Of a stretch of DNA of 64,000 nt, positions 41,801 through 52,445 are shown piece after piece; position 1 is the stretch's first letter, and each line of letters starts with the position of its first letter. Source of the DNA: Fratercula arctica (taxonomy: Eukaryota > Chordata > Aves > Charadriiformes > Alcidae); contig CANTUZ010000023.1 in NCBI GenBank assembly GCA_947846985.1, positions 2,623,677-2,687,676 on the forward strand. The letters are read 5' to 3'. Below the pieces are notes generated by a model. That model worked only from the letters and a program-made list of their open reading frames with translations, was not told the origin of the DNA and did not search any database. A program made the position numbers and the translations under genes.

Positions 41801-43869
41801 AAAAGGGCCGTTGACGGCAGCAGAGAGAAGGGCACGGGGGAGACAGATGAGCACCCCGAGGCGGCGGCGGGATGCGGGATGCCAGCAGCACCCCTGGCAC
41901 CCCGCTCCACCCCACCGCGCTCGATCCGCGGAGAAAATCGGCCCCTCTCCCCCAAAGCCCATCACTGCGCCGTGATGGGGTGCGAGCGGAAGGGTGGCAG
42001 GGTGTAAAGTGGGGGGCAACCCACGGCAACAAAGAGCCAGGAGCCAGAGGGGCTCCTGAGCCCGTTGCCCACCCTCTGGCTGTGCCGCGGCTTGGTGCTG
42101 AGCTCTCCGGCACCGAGCACCCCCTGCCAAGCCCCCGGAGCCGCTGGCTCTGCCCTGGCCTCCATCTCCCCCCTAAATTCAAAAATGACACCAAAAATGA
42201 CAGCCTAGACCCCAAAGCTGCGAGAGCTTCCTCCGTGGCTGGAGGGGCTGTGGGCTCTGCCTCGCACCAGGATGCACCAGCAAGTGATCCGAGTGCTGCG
42301 GCTACTGGAAACCAGTAGCCACTGGGCTGACAGCCCAGTGCTCCCCTTACAGTGCTCCCTGGGGAGAAACCCCTTCGAGCCAGGGAAGTCCATCAGCCGG
42401 CGGTGGAGCAGAGCCGGCGTGGGGCTCTGCCGGTGCCTGACGCAGGTTTCCCCAGTCGGTGCACATGAGTCACGACATTTTGGGAATTACCACCACAGCA
42501 ATGGGGGCAGAGCACATCTCTGCAGCCGGAGGAGCGGGCGAGGTGAGCACCCAGCGAGTCCTTCCCGAGCGCTTGTTCCTAACACAAAATTCCGCCAGAG
42601 AGATCCCAGAAGGAACGAAGGGCTTTTCGGCTCCTTTTCCCAGCAGCCGGGGTGGCAAATTCCCCTTCCCAGCCCTGCCACGCGAGGGGCTGTTATCTGG
42701 GGTGGGTTGGGCAACCGTTTTCTCGCAGGCCTCGGGTCGCCCCGTGCCTGTGACGAATGAGCGGCTCCCCATGAGCCCGGCTCGTGCTTTGCTTCATGTC
42801 AAGAGACATTTTCCACAGAACATGGACACGGCTCTTCCCGCCTCGAAGGGAGGACCTGGCCACCATCCCGCTCCAGCCTCACGGACGTCACCGAGCCTGT
42901 GCAGGGACGGGGAATGAAACCCCGCGAAGGTGTAACCGTCGCTCCAGCAGAAACAATTAGTCACTTCCACGGGAGCTCTGCCCAGCGGAGCAGGGCTCCC
43001 GGCCTCCATGGCGTGGATGCTGGTCCCGAGCTGGGACGGTGAAAGGACCCATTGCTGCCCGAGCACTGGTGGTGGAAAAGGGCTCCTGGCACCGTGTGGA
43101 GCGCGGGGGGAAAGCGGGAGAGGAGCGCGGCATCGTCCCAGTCTCTGTGGTAGCGAGCTAAGAAGCCAGGAGAGAAAAACGCAGCAAGTCTTTTCGGGTG
43201 CTTCAGTCCCCCCTCTCTTCCCTCCCCAGCAGGAGAGGAGCGCGGAGAAGGTGGCGAGGGCTCAGCAAGACAGATCCAGCACATCTTTAAACACTTCAGT
43301 CCCCCCCTCTCTCCTCTGTCCTCCACTCTCCGAGCCCCTCCAGCCCCCCTTCCTGCGGGAGCTGCTCGTGGAGAGGTGGCACCGGTCCCCCAGGATCCCC
43401 CCGGTCCCTTTGCCTTTGGGGCAGCAGCGTCTCCCTCTCCCAGTGAGGCACTGGGGTCCGGCGGAGACACACGACCTGCTGCGCTGGGCGCCGGCATGGG
43501 GGACAAAAAAAGGCCATTTCAGTTCTCTGCTCCGGTGGGGGGGGTCTGCTGGCTGGGCTTAGAGGTGGCTATAAAGCCCCCCAAGCTGCCAGATGCCCGG
43601 GATGCTGCATGTCCTCCGGGTTTTGCCGGGCCAGGAGGGATGATCGCCGGTGTTTGGGACCATGAGGTGTTGGCGGAGGTGGCATCGCACCCTGCGCGGC
43701 ATGGAGCGCGGCACCCAGCTCTGCTCAGCCCATCGGGGCCAGCTCTGCCGGCGCGGCAGCAGCGTCCCACCGCCTCTTCTGGCAAAGTCATCTCGCGTGG
43801 GGCTCCAGAGGTCACATCCCTCCGTCCCGTCTCCTGCACTGCGCTGGAAGGTGGGATGAAGTCAGGGTG

Positions 43870-44140
43870 AAGCTGCTCCGGGAGGTTTCCATAAACACCG
43901 TGTTAGAAAACATTACGGTCGGTGGAAATCTGTTTAGTTATTGTGAAATGAGCTACAGGAATATACTCTGTAAACTGAGCTGTCAGCCGAGCGTCTCCCC
44001 CAGCGTTCTCCAGCGAGCGTTTAGCTGAAACATTTGTGTATACAGAATTACGACTCTTCAGTTATTCATCATGATAATAAACAGAGAGAGAACTATTAAC
44101 CATGCATCACAGTAATGAACAGTATCACTTACACGTGCGC
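43870..44140. promoter_or_regulatory. candidate conserved non-coding block
   Basis: A 270-bp AT-rich block flanked by GC-rich DNA, with TTTCCATAAACACCG, TTTAGTTATTGTGAAATG, ACTGAGCTGTCAGCC, TCAGTTATTCATCATG and TGATAATAAACAGAG. Looks like a developmental enhancer by texture; conservation not tested. Confidence 0.4.
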
Positions 44141-45609
44141 CGGTGTAAATCAGCGCCAGCGGGGCTGCGCTCCGCCGGGAACAGCGGGTTCGGGCTCAGC
44201 CCGAGGAGCCGGGTGCTCCGCGGACCCGTGCCGATTGCTGCGCTGTGCCGGCGTGGGTCAGCCGGCTCCGGCAGCTGGGAGCAGGGATCGCAGGAGAAGC
44301 GGGGAGCCACAGCCACGGGTCACGCCGGGCACTTCCCACAGGGTCCAGCCCAAATTGGGCATCCTGGTGCAGTTGGGGAGATATCGGTGCATCGCTGTTG
44401 CAAGGTGCCACCGGTGCCGCTGGGACGATCCGCACCTCACACCGATCTATGGCCAGGGAGGGGACAGCCATGGCATCAAAGCCATAGGAAAACCCTCTCC
44501 CGTCCACAGCACCCCTGGTCACTGCAGCATCCCGGGTGCTTGCCCACGCTCTTCTGGCTGGGGGGGCTCCCTGAGCACCTCGACATCTTTGCTCTTCACT
44601 CGTCTCCTCCGAGGCCACTCGCCATTTGTGCTGTCCCATGGCACAGCCAGGGCAGTACTGTGCTCCGGCACGGGGCCACACTCACAGCTGCAAACCAGGG
44701 CAGCAGCTTTGCACCCCAGTGTCCCCAGGCTGCCCCGTCCGCTCCCCGTCACCGGCTACTCCCTTCCCGGCTCCGGCACACAGCCCCGGGCAGCGGGAGC
44801 TCTGCCACCGGCGGCGTTGGCTGCTGGGGACATCTCCGAGCGTGGGTCTGTCCCTCCGGCGTGAAGCATCCCCCAAAGCAAAGCCCCGACCTCTGGGCTG
44901 AGCGGGGGTACTGGCGGGGGGACAGGAGATGTCCACGCACGCTCCGGCTCCCCAGGACAAACACAGAGCCCGTATTCTCTGGGGCTTCCACCAGGGCTCA
45001 CGCGGAAAGAAAAGCTGCTTTATGCAGCCGAGAAACTTCTCATCCACCCACCGTGGCTTCTGCTCCGGCTTGTGCCTCTGCATCCTGACCTGACCCTCCT
45101 GGCGGGCACGCACCAGCCCTCGAAGACTTTGTGCTCTGCTCTCTGGAACGCCTTGTGCGTCTGCGGGCAGACACCTCTGCAGCACCTATAAAAGACACGG
45201 GGGACTTGCATGCAGGAGAGGAAGGAAAAAAAAAAAACAACAAAACAACAACAAAAAAATATACGGCCTTGCTCTTTCATTCACATATTTATTAGGTGGA
45301 CAGATCATTTGTGGTCAGATGGGCTTCGGGCTCGACAAACGGGGATATTTATAAGGCAGGCAGCGCGGCGGAGCTGTTCTGCGTGTGCGTCCAAGCCGTT
45401 CCTTCCCCAGCACAAGGCATAATGTTGCCTTTGTTCGAGCTGCCTCTGCCGGGCACCCGGCACAGCCAAGCGTGCCGTGCCGCTTGGCCGGGCCCTGCCG
45501 CCGTGCACCGCGCAGCCCTGCGTGCTCGCCGGCGACGCCTGCGCGCTCCCGGCGCGTCCCGGCTCCTTCCACACACACCGCGGCCCCGGCAACTGCCGCA
45601 ATAAATCAA

Positions 45610-45700
45610 TAGGAAAATAGAGGCTGCCAGTTAGACTAAACAAGTGCATTTGCAAGGATTGCTAACCCTCATTAATCACTCTGACAGTCCTAAAAACACA
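45610..45700 (+). promoter_or_regulatory. related element, short-spacer copy 4
   Basis: CCCTCATTAATCACTCTGACAGTCCT: ATTAATCA at 45671-45678 and TGACAG at 45682-45687, separated by 3 nt. The left arm (TTAGACTAAACAAGTGCA, TTTGCAAGGATTGC) aligns only weakly with copies 1-3, so it may share just the composite site. Confidence 0.45.
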
Positions 45701-46039
45701 TTTCCCCTTTAATGACTGTATTTGGATAATCAGAGCTTTTTCCTCGCGGCGCGGGGTGACTGACGGCGGGGGCGATTGCGGCGAGCGCTGGCACCGGGGT
45801 CACCGGCGAGTCAAGCACTGGAGGTCCCCGGCAGCTTGGGGCGAGCCGGAGAAGTTGCTGATGTGCCACAAGGAGGGGAACCCCCCCGTACGGCTCACGC
45901 CCGCGTCCAACACCCACCCCAGTCCTCCCAGTCCCTGCCCTCCCACCACAAACCACCCCCCGCCAGCTGGGTTTGAAAAGGCCTTTTTTTTTTTTTTTTT
46001 GGTTTTGTCACTCCACATTCCCTTTAGGTGACTTTTGCC

Positions 46040-46430
46040 TCCTGGAGAGGTTTGAAACCTCGCACATTTTTCTGTATAAATGATGCAACACATTAATGCA
46101 CAGCACATTATGAAAATGGTAATTCAAACCCATACAACTCTAAATTAAGCCATACATTATCCGACCCACTCAGCCATATATTTTGCAGAAAGACAGGACT
46201 GAATCAAATCAAACAGAAACTGTGGAGTGCAGGTTGTTAGACAGAATGATTAATAAAGTGCATCCCAGCGCTCTTATTATAAAATGAATTCTGCAGTAAC
46301 CTGGGCATACATTAGATAGGGAGTTATTTAATATATTGGCAACACAATCATTCCCCAGCAGATAAAGCCCCTGAGTGTCGACTGCTATCAGATGATACTT
46401 TGCAGTGTTTACACAGTCTGGCCCCGCTGC
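46040..46430. promoter_or_regulatory. candidate conserved non-coding block
   Basis: About 390 bp of AT-rich unique sequence: ATGATGCAACACATTAATGC, GGTAATTCAAACCCA, then GACAGAATGATTAATAAAG with TGATTAAT at 46247-46254, and TATTTAATATATTGGCAACA. Among the most enhancer-like blocks in the window. Confidence 0.42.
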
Positions 46431-47639
46431 TGCAGTCTTTAGGGAGGGGAAAAAAACATTCCTTGGGGAACCTTCTGCGCGGCAGGACGCATCCGAGCAG
46501 CATCCAGCCCCCACCGTCGGCGGGGAAGGCACACGGGCTCGGTTTGGGAGCTGGGAGCATCCCGGTGCGAGGAGGGGTTTTGGGGGGAGAGGGGAACCGG
46601 ACCCTCGCCGCGAGGAGAGGGTGCACCCGGCAGCGTGCCCCGCTCTGGGAGATCCCAGGCTCCGCAGGACGCTGGGCTGTGCCGGCCCACGGCAGCTACT
46701 AGCCCGACGGCAGCCCCGAAAGCCAGCGTGGGCTGCGCGGGGCTAGCGTACCTCGTGCGCATCCGCAGGCGTCACAGCATCGCCCTCTCGCCCCGCGGCA
46801 CCAGGCTCTGCAGCGGCGCTGGCAGCGGCGACGCCTGGCTATGGCTGGGGAGAAGCACAGGGGAACAAAATGCCGCAGCAGGGACCTGCGACAGGCTTGG
46901 CGGCATTCCGGAGCTGCAGCTGAGGAGCCGTGATTTACACCGGAGACTGGTGACGCCTGAGCAAGGCCGACACTGAGCAGCATCACCGGTGGGAGTGGGG
47001 ACCACATCCAGGGAGCAGCGATGCTCACAATTCCCGGAATGCCTTCAAATGCCATGGGGTAGCTCCGCAGCAGAGGGGACGCAGCACAGGGGCTGCCCCA
47101 CCTGTGCTCTGCCCACCACGACACCCAGCTCCATGGGGAACATCGGCTGCAACGCCCAGAACCAGAGGGTTCAGCAGCACCCAGCTGGGACACGGGGATG
47201 GGAGACCCCTGGGCCTGGCAGCCCTGTCCTGCTGCTGGCCACCGGGCAGAGACAAGAGCCACAGCAAAGCCCCTCTGCTCCGAACCCACTCCCGCACATC
47301 CCAGGCCCTCATTCCGCAAACATCCCACCCCGAAGGAGCAGGGCCACCACGGGCAGAGCCGGACACGAGCCACCAGCAGGGCAAGGGGTAGCCACGGACC
47401 TGCAAAACCTGCCTCCCCACAGCCTTGGGGAGCTCGGGGACCGTGCTGCCCACCCCTCTGCCAGCCGAGGGGAGACCAGCCCCCAGCATCTCCCGTTCGC
47501 AGCAGGAGCCCCCTGCCAGGCCCCCCCCCCCCGCCGGCCGCACGCCCACGGGCATGCTCGCAGGAACGGGCAGAAACGTAAAAATCCCACTGGCAACACA
47601 AGTCCCTGTTCTAAGCGCATTATTTTTCAGCTCAAAGGA

Positions 47640-48551
47640 CACAAAGGAATTTAAACACAGGGCATAAGGCAACATAGAGAAGGCAATTAACTGGGATTAA
47701 TTGCATGACTCACCCAAAATGCAACAGGAGTAAAGCACTCAAGAGCAGGGGAAAAAAAAAAAAAAAAGAAAAGAAAAAAAAAAGTGATGTGGGGCAAGAA
47801 GAGCATGTGGGATTTCAAGGGGCACGGCCGGGGGTCCCGCTGCGAAGGTTGGGGTGCTGCTGGAATACCAGCCCCTTCCCTGGGGCATCGGGTGGGCCGA
47901 GGGGCAGCAGCAGGGCCCCCCTGGCACCCTGGGCAGGGTGGGTGCGCGGCGGAGGATGGCAGGCGGCCATCCCTGCCAGGAGGGATGGGAGCGAGCCCCA
48001 GTTCAGAGCCACTTATCACCCCCACCCCCCGCGCCCTCCTCGCACAGACAGCACTAACATTAAATGGGGACGGGGGGGACGGGTCTCCGCGCCAGCTCCC
48101 GGCCGCCCACACCCCCCCTACGCGGGAGCGGGTCCGGGACCCCCCATTAAATTGCAATTCCGTCCCTAACACTCAATTCCTGCGGCGGCTGCAGCTCCGA
48201 GAGGGATTGCCACCCGCTCCCCGCAGCCTCTCGCCGGGGGAGGCGGGGGGGGGGAAACCGGGGCTCTTCGCATCGATTTCAGCTCCGACGCCTTCTCGAA
48301 CCTTCCCTCCGCCGCCACGCACGGCAACCCCCGCGCCTTGCTCCGGGGAAACGCACACGCGGGGGAAAAGGAACCGAGGCGGCCCCAGACGGCTCTTTTT
48401 CTCCGACCCCCCCCTCGCCCAGTTTGCCCCCGCAGCCGCCAGCCGGCCAGGGGCGGGCAGCGCTGCCCGGGGATGCGGGAGGGCCGCCAGCGGGTCCCGC
48501 GGGGGACCGGGACCGACCGCGGCCGCCGCCGCCGCTAGATGGTGCTGGGAG
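47640..48551. other. unique sequence between candidate enhancers and minisatellite
   Basis: Contains an A-rich tract at 47752-47783, AT-rich GAAGGCAATTAACTGGGATT near 47680 and GC/CpG-rich DNA at 48200-48540. No gene signal; an open frame of 511 codons starting at 47784 runs into the repeat and has no domain. Confidence 0.5.
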
Positions 48552-49290
48552 CCCGCGGCCCCGGCACGGAGCCCCCCCAACACCGGCATGGAGCTCCCCC
48601 CACCACCGACACAGAGTCCCCCAACACCCGCACGGAGCCCCCCAGTCCAGGCACGGAGCTCCCGGCCCCCACACAGAGCCCCGAGCACCAGTACAGAGCC
48701 CCCCAACACCGACACAGAGCCCCCCAACAGCGGCACGGAGACACAAGCCCCGTCACGGAGCCCCCCCAGCACGGGCACGGAGCTCCTGGCCCCGACATGG
48801 AGCCCCGAGAACTGGTACGGAGCCCCCCACCGCCAACACGGAGCCCCCAGCCCCAGCACGGAACTCCCAACACCAGCACGGACCCCCCAGCACAGGCACG
48901 GAGCTCCTGGCCCCGACACAGAGCCCCGAGAATTGCTACGGAGCCCCCCACCAACAACACGGAGCCCCCAGCCCCAGCACGGAGCTCCCACCACTGACAC
49001 AGAGCCCCCCAACACCAGCACAGAGCTCCTGGCCCCGACATGGAGCCCCAAGAACCATTACAGAGCCCCCTACCACCAACACAGAACCCCCAGCCCCAGC
49101 ACGGAGCCCCCTGGCCCCGAAATGGAGCCCCCCCCAGCCCTGGCATGGAGTTCCCACCACCAACACAGAGCCCCCCCCAACACCGGCATGGAGCTCCCAG
49201 CCCCATCACGGAGCCCCCGCCAGCCCCAACACGGTCCCCCCCAGCACAGGCACAGAGCCCCCGCCAACCCCAAAACGGAGCTCCCGGCCC
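48552..49290. repeat. complex minisatellite with about 123-bp higher-order unit
   Basis: Basic units of about 20-25 bp built on CACGGAGCCCCC/CAGCACGGAGCTCC. GAGCTCCTGGCCCCGAC recurs at about 48779, 48900 and 49025, giving a 121-125 bp higher-order period. It produces long open frames in several frames on both strands. It begins within 30 bp of the predicted ZNF703 cleavage site. Confidence 0.9.
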
Positions 49291-49315
49291 CGGGGACAAG
49301 AGAAGACACCACAGG

Positions 49316-50070
49316 GTGAATATAACCAAGAGTCATTTATTAACAAAATAAGACTTACCAAGCCGGAGCTCATCCACCCGCCACGCTCGCCGCCCTCCCG
49401 CTGCTCCGGTCCTGCCCGCTGGAGCCGCCACTCTTCGGTCCCCCCCCCCGGGGACACACACACACCCCCACGGTCCTGCATCCCACGGCGGGGCTCGGCC
49501 ATGGGTGGGGAGCGGTGGTTGCGGGGGACGAGCCGCGGCGTGGGACAGGGGTCATGCATGGCCAGGCCTTTGCCCATCCATCCACCACAGCCGCCCCCGG
49601 CCCCAAACACATCGCAAAAAAAAAAAAAATTAAAAAAAAAAGAAAAAAAATTTAAAAAAAATTACATCTGTTAACTTTACAAATGAAGAGGAACAGAATC
49701 CCAGAATGATAAACACGGAGGGGGGAGGAGGAAAATGCCTTTTCTTTTTTTCCTTGTGTGTCAGGAGTCATGCAAGAATTTCTCAGGGGGGAAATTAAGA
49801 AGGGGGAGGAAAAAAAAAAAAAATTCAAAAGAAACAGAAAGGAAAAATAAAAGCCCCACACCTGCAAAGTAAAGAATTTTTTTCTTTTTTTTCTCCTTTT
49901 TTTTTTTTTTTTTGGACACAGACTTTTTGCATACCATTGATTCATTGGTGTATTAATGCACTTATATTCCCAGCTTTAAGCTAACATACAGTAAATAAAT
50001 ACACAGTCCAAGGGGGGAGCAGGGGGCCGGGGCGAGGAGGAGGCTGGAGCAGGGGAAGGGGCTGCGGTAG
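49316..50070 (-). other. ZNF703: ZNF703 3' UTR (inferred extent)
   Basis: About 755 bp after the stop, ending at a minus-strand AATAAA. Contains A-rich runs at 49616-49660 and 49810-49825 and a T-rich run at 49876-49915, which on the mRNA are U- or A-rich. The stretch 49920-50000 is AT-rich and unique. Confidence 0.65.
49336..49341 (-). terminator. ZNF703: ZNF703 polyadenylation signal
   Basis: Minus-strand AATAAA (in GTTAATAAATGACTC), the only such hexamer seen in the 3' flank before the minisatellite. Cleavage expected at about 49312-49325. Confidence 0.6.
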
Positions 50071-51451
50071 TTACTGATATCCCAGTGCAGAAGCTGAAGT
50101 TAGTCTTTGGCCGTAGAGCGCGTACGGAGAGTAGTAAGGTCCGGCGGCCGGCAAGGAGGGCACGGGCAGGGCGCCGGCCGTGGGCAAATGGCTCTTGCCG
50201 TAGGGGTGGTACCTGTTTAGTCCCAAAGTGTGTGGGCTCCTCAAGGAGAGGGAGGCCGGTAACGTGTTGGGGCTCCCGGGGGCGGCGGGCGGGAGGTGGA
50301 GGTGGCAGGAGGCTGCGGAGCCCAGCCCGGAGGTAGGGTAACCCGCCAAGAGTTTTTCCGCCCCCGGCAAGGCCGTGTGGGTCCGTAGGTGGGTGAGCAG
50401 CTCCTCCGAGGTGGCAAACCTCTTGTCGCAGGGTCCGCTGGCAGACACCCAGTTGCATATGTGGGGCAGGGGGTCGTTCTGCAGCATGAAGCCGTAGGTG
50501 TAGAGGGGGTGGCCGGGCAGGCTGGGGGTGCCGCTGGAGGAGAGCGTGGTGTGCACCGAGTGCAGGGGGTGCGTGGGGTACACCAAGGGGTATCCGCTCT
50601 TCAGGCTGCCGGGATCGTGCACGCAGCTGGAGCAGTTGCTGGAGCCCAGGTGCGAGGCGCTGTGGTAGCTCAGGCAATACGGGTCCCGGCATAATCCCTG
50701 CATGAAGGAGGGTGGCGAGGCCCCGGTGAGCGGGCTGGAGCTGGGCGGCTTGCCCGGCAGCCCCAGCGCCCCCGGCAGCTGGCTGCCCACCAGGCCCGGC
50801 TTGGTGGGGTCCAGCCCGGGCACGAACTGGGAGGGGTAGCCAGCGTAGGCGCCGACGATGGAGCCGTGGTAGCCGATGCTGGAGGGTGGCAGGGGGAAGA
50901 CGGAGTGGCCTGGCTTGTACGGCGAGACAGGGGCCACATGGCCGGCGGGCGGCAGGGTGGGGGGCTCCGACTTGCGCCCCGAGGGGGGCTCACTGTGCGC
51001 TCCAGGCTCCGCCGTCCCACGCCCCAGCCCCCCACCCGTCCCCTCGGGGCTGGGCTTGCCCGCCTCGGGCTCCTTCTTCTCCTCGACACCCTTGGGGTCG
51101 GCGTGCTGGGGCGAGGCGCCGCGGGAGCCACCGGGCGAGGCGGCGGCGTGCGGGGGGAACGGTGGGCAAGTGGCGCTGGGCACCCGAAAGCCAGCCTTGT
51201 CCGCACCGCCCTCCTTGCGCGGCTCCCCGCTGCCCTTCGAGTAGGGTTTGAAGCTGGACTTGTCCTCGGGCAGCTGCATCCCCGCTGCCCGGGGGCTTCA
51301 GGGCGGCGGGGCGGGCGGTGGGCTCCTTCTCGGCAGCGGGCAACCCGGCGGAGGCCACGGCGTTCAGCTTGGAGGAGGGCGGCGGGTCGGGCTTGCCGAT
51401 CTGCGAGCAGGTCTGGGCCAGCAGCGCCAGCGGGCTCTTCTTGGCGTCCAG
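50071..51451 (-). CDS. ZNF703: ZNF703 coding exon 2 (with +1 frame offset)
   Basis: Acceptor CGCCCGCAG then LDAKKSPLALLAQTCSQIG in frame with exon 1 down to ALK at 51296. From 51279 on, MQLPEDKSSFKPYSKG and everything to the TAA at 50071 is in the next frame, open for 402 codons. Read without correction, the exon 1 frame runs on to a stop near 50990. The zinc finger and C-terminus are otherwise intact. Confidence 0.9.
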
Positions 51452-52110
51452 CTGCGGGCGGAGCGGAGCCGGTCAAGGGGGGACCCCGACGGCGCCCCCG
51501 GCCCGGCCTCCCCCCCCCCCCCCCTTTACCCCCCCCCCCCCCCAAAATCCCGGGTCCAGCGGGGACAGGGTCGGCGCCGAGCCAGGGAATGGGGGGGTCG
51601 GGGCGGGGGTGGGGGGGGGGATGCCGCGGAGAAGGACCTCCCGGCCGGGGAGAAGGACCGGGGTGGGGTGGGGGGAACCGGGCTGCAGCGGGGGAGGAGG
51701 GAAGGAAGAAGCGGCTCGGGGGAAGCCGGCAGCCCCGGGCAAGGAAGAGCCCGGCCGGGAGGAGCCGGGAGCGCCGGACCGGGATGAGCCCGGCCGGGAG
51801 GAGCCGGGAGCGCCGGACCGGGATGAGCCCGGCCGGGAGGAGCCGGGAGCGCCGGACCGGGATGAGCCGGGAGCGGGCGGGGGCGGCGGGCACTGACCTC
51901 GATGGGGCTGACGGGCGTGGAGGAGAGCGGCTGGAGGTACTCGGGGTGCAGGAGGTGGCCGCCGTGGGCGCTGAGCATCTTCAGGACGCGGATGGGCAGC
52001 CGGCTGGCCTGGCGCAGCGGGTCGGCGGGGGGCGGCCGGGGCGACGGGGCGCCCGCGGCTCCGCGGCTCGGCGGGGTCCTCGGCCGGGGCCCGCCGGGGG
52101 CTCCGCTCAT
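50071..52110 (-). CDS. ZNF703: ZNF703 (NET/Nlz-family zinc-finger co-repressor), 2 coding exons, apparent frameshift in exon 2
   Basis: Nuclear co-repressor of the NocA/Nlz/Elbow/TLP-1 family; in other vertebrates it acts in hindbrain and eye patterning and, as ZNF703, in luminal breast cancer (family knowledge). Exon 1 (51898-52110, 71 codons) holds PLRQASRLPIRVLKMLSAH and LLHPEYLQPL. Exon 2 (50071-51451) begins with the Sp motif SPLALLAQTCSQIGKP, then FKPYSKG (Groucho-binding type), APVSPYKPGHSVFPLPP and the single atypical C2H2 finger (CNWVSASGPCDKRFA, then HLRTHTALPG), ending SASALGYQ. Exon 2 is 1381 nt, one base too many: the frame of the Sp motif and the frame of the finger are offset between 51271 and 51295. 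The protein would be about 530 residues if continuous (human 590). Its paralogue ZNF503 is excluded by gene order. Confidence 0.95.
51452..51897 (-). other. ZNF703: ZNF703 intron 1
   Basis: A 446-bp GT-AG intron, very GC-rich, holding C-runs at 51512-51543 and a 39-bp tandem repeat. No exon inside. Confidence 0.9.
51748..51868. repeat. 39-bp minisatellite in ZNF703 intron
   Basis: About 3.2 nearly identical copies of a 39-bp unit containing GAGCCGGGAGCGCCGGACCG followed by GGATGAGCCCGGCCGGGAG. High GC, little divergence between copies, so recent or gene-converted. Confidence 0.93.
51898..52110 (-). CDS. ZNF703: ZNF703 coding exon 1
   Basis: 71 codons, phase 0 at the end, donor GTCAGT. Starts MSGAPGGPRPRTPPS; the conserved part is ADPLRQASRLPIRVLKMLSA. 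Start chosen by match to the family N-terminus (MSD/MSG...RTP). Just upstream is a long C-run on the coding strand. Confidence 0.94.
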
Positions 52111-52445
52111 TTGGGGCGGGGAGGGGGGGGAAGGGGAGGGGGGGGGGGGGGGGGGGCGCCGGGCTCCGCGGGGCCGGGCCGGGCCGGGCCGGGCGGGCGG
52201 CGGAGCGGCGGCGGCGGCGGCCCCGGCGAGACGAAACCCTTCCCCGGCCCCACCGACACGTCAAATAGCCCCGATGGCGGCCGCGCTCCGAGGGGGCCGG
52301 CGCCGCGCACCAATCCGCGCCCGGCCGGGCCCCCGGGGCGGGGAGAGCCGCCGGTGGGGGGGGCGAGCCGCCGCCGCCGCCCCGCGCCGCCGCCGCGTGG
52401 GGGAGAGCCGCCCACGGCACGGAACGGCGCGGCCCGGGTGGCAGA
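52111..52445 (-). promoter_or_regulatory. ZNF703: ZNF703 CpG-island promoter / 5' UTR
   Basis: CpG-rich and TATA-less. Immediately 5' of the ATG the plus strand has GGGGCGGGGAGGGGGGGGAA followed by an uninterrupted run of about 20 G (52137-52156). GGCCGGGCCGGGCCGG blocks and GATGGCGGCCGCG (YY1-like) follow. Transcription start not determined. Confidence 0.55.

Larger units (their letters stand above)
35721..49315. other. ERLIN2-ZNF703 intergenic regulatory landscape
   Basis: 13.6 kb without a supported coding exon. It lies upstream of ERLIN2 and downstream of ZNF703. Blocks of AT-rich, apparently constrained DNA alternate with GC-rich filler and four repeat arrays. Most long open frames here come from the repeats. 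Candidate elements are listed separately. Confidence 0.75.

Noticed and set aside
47784..49319. 511-codon plus-strand open frame
   Set aside because: It runs through the CACGGAGCCCCC minisatellite, is repeated in other frames, has no domain, splice or start support, and overlaps the 3' flank of ZNF703.
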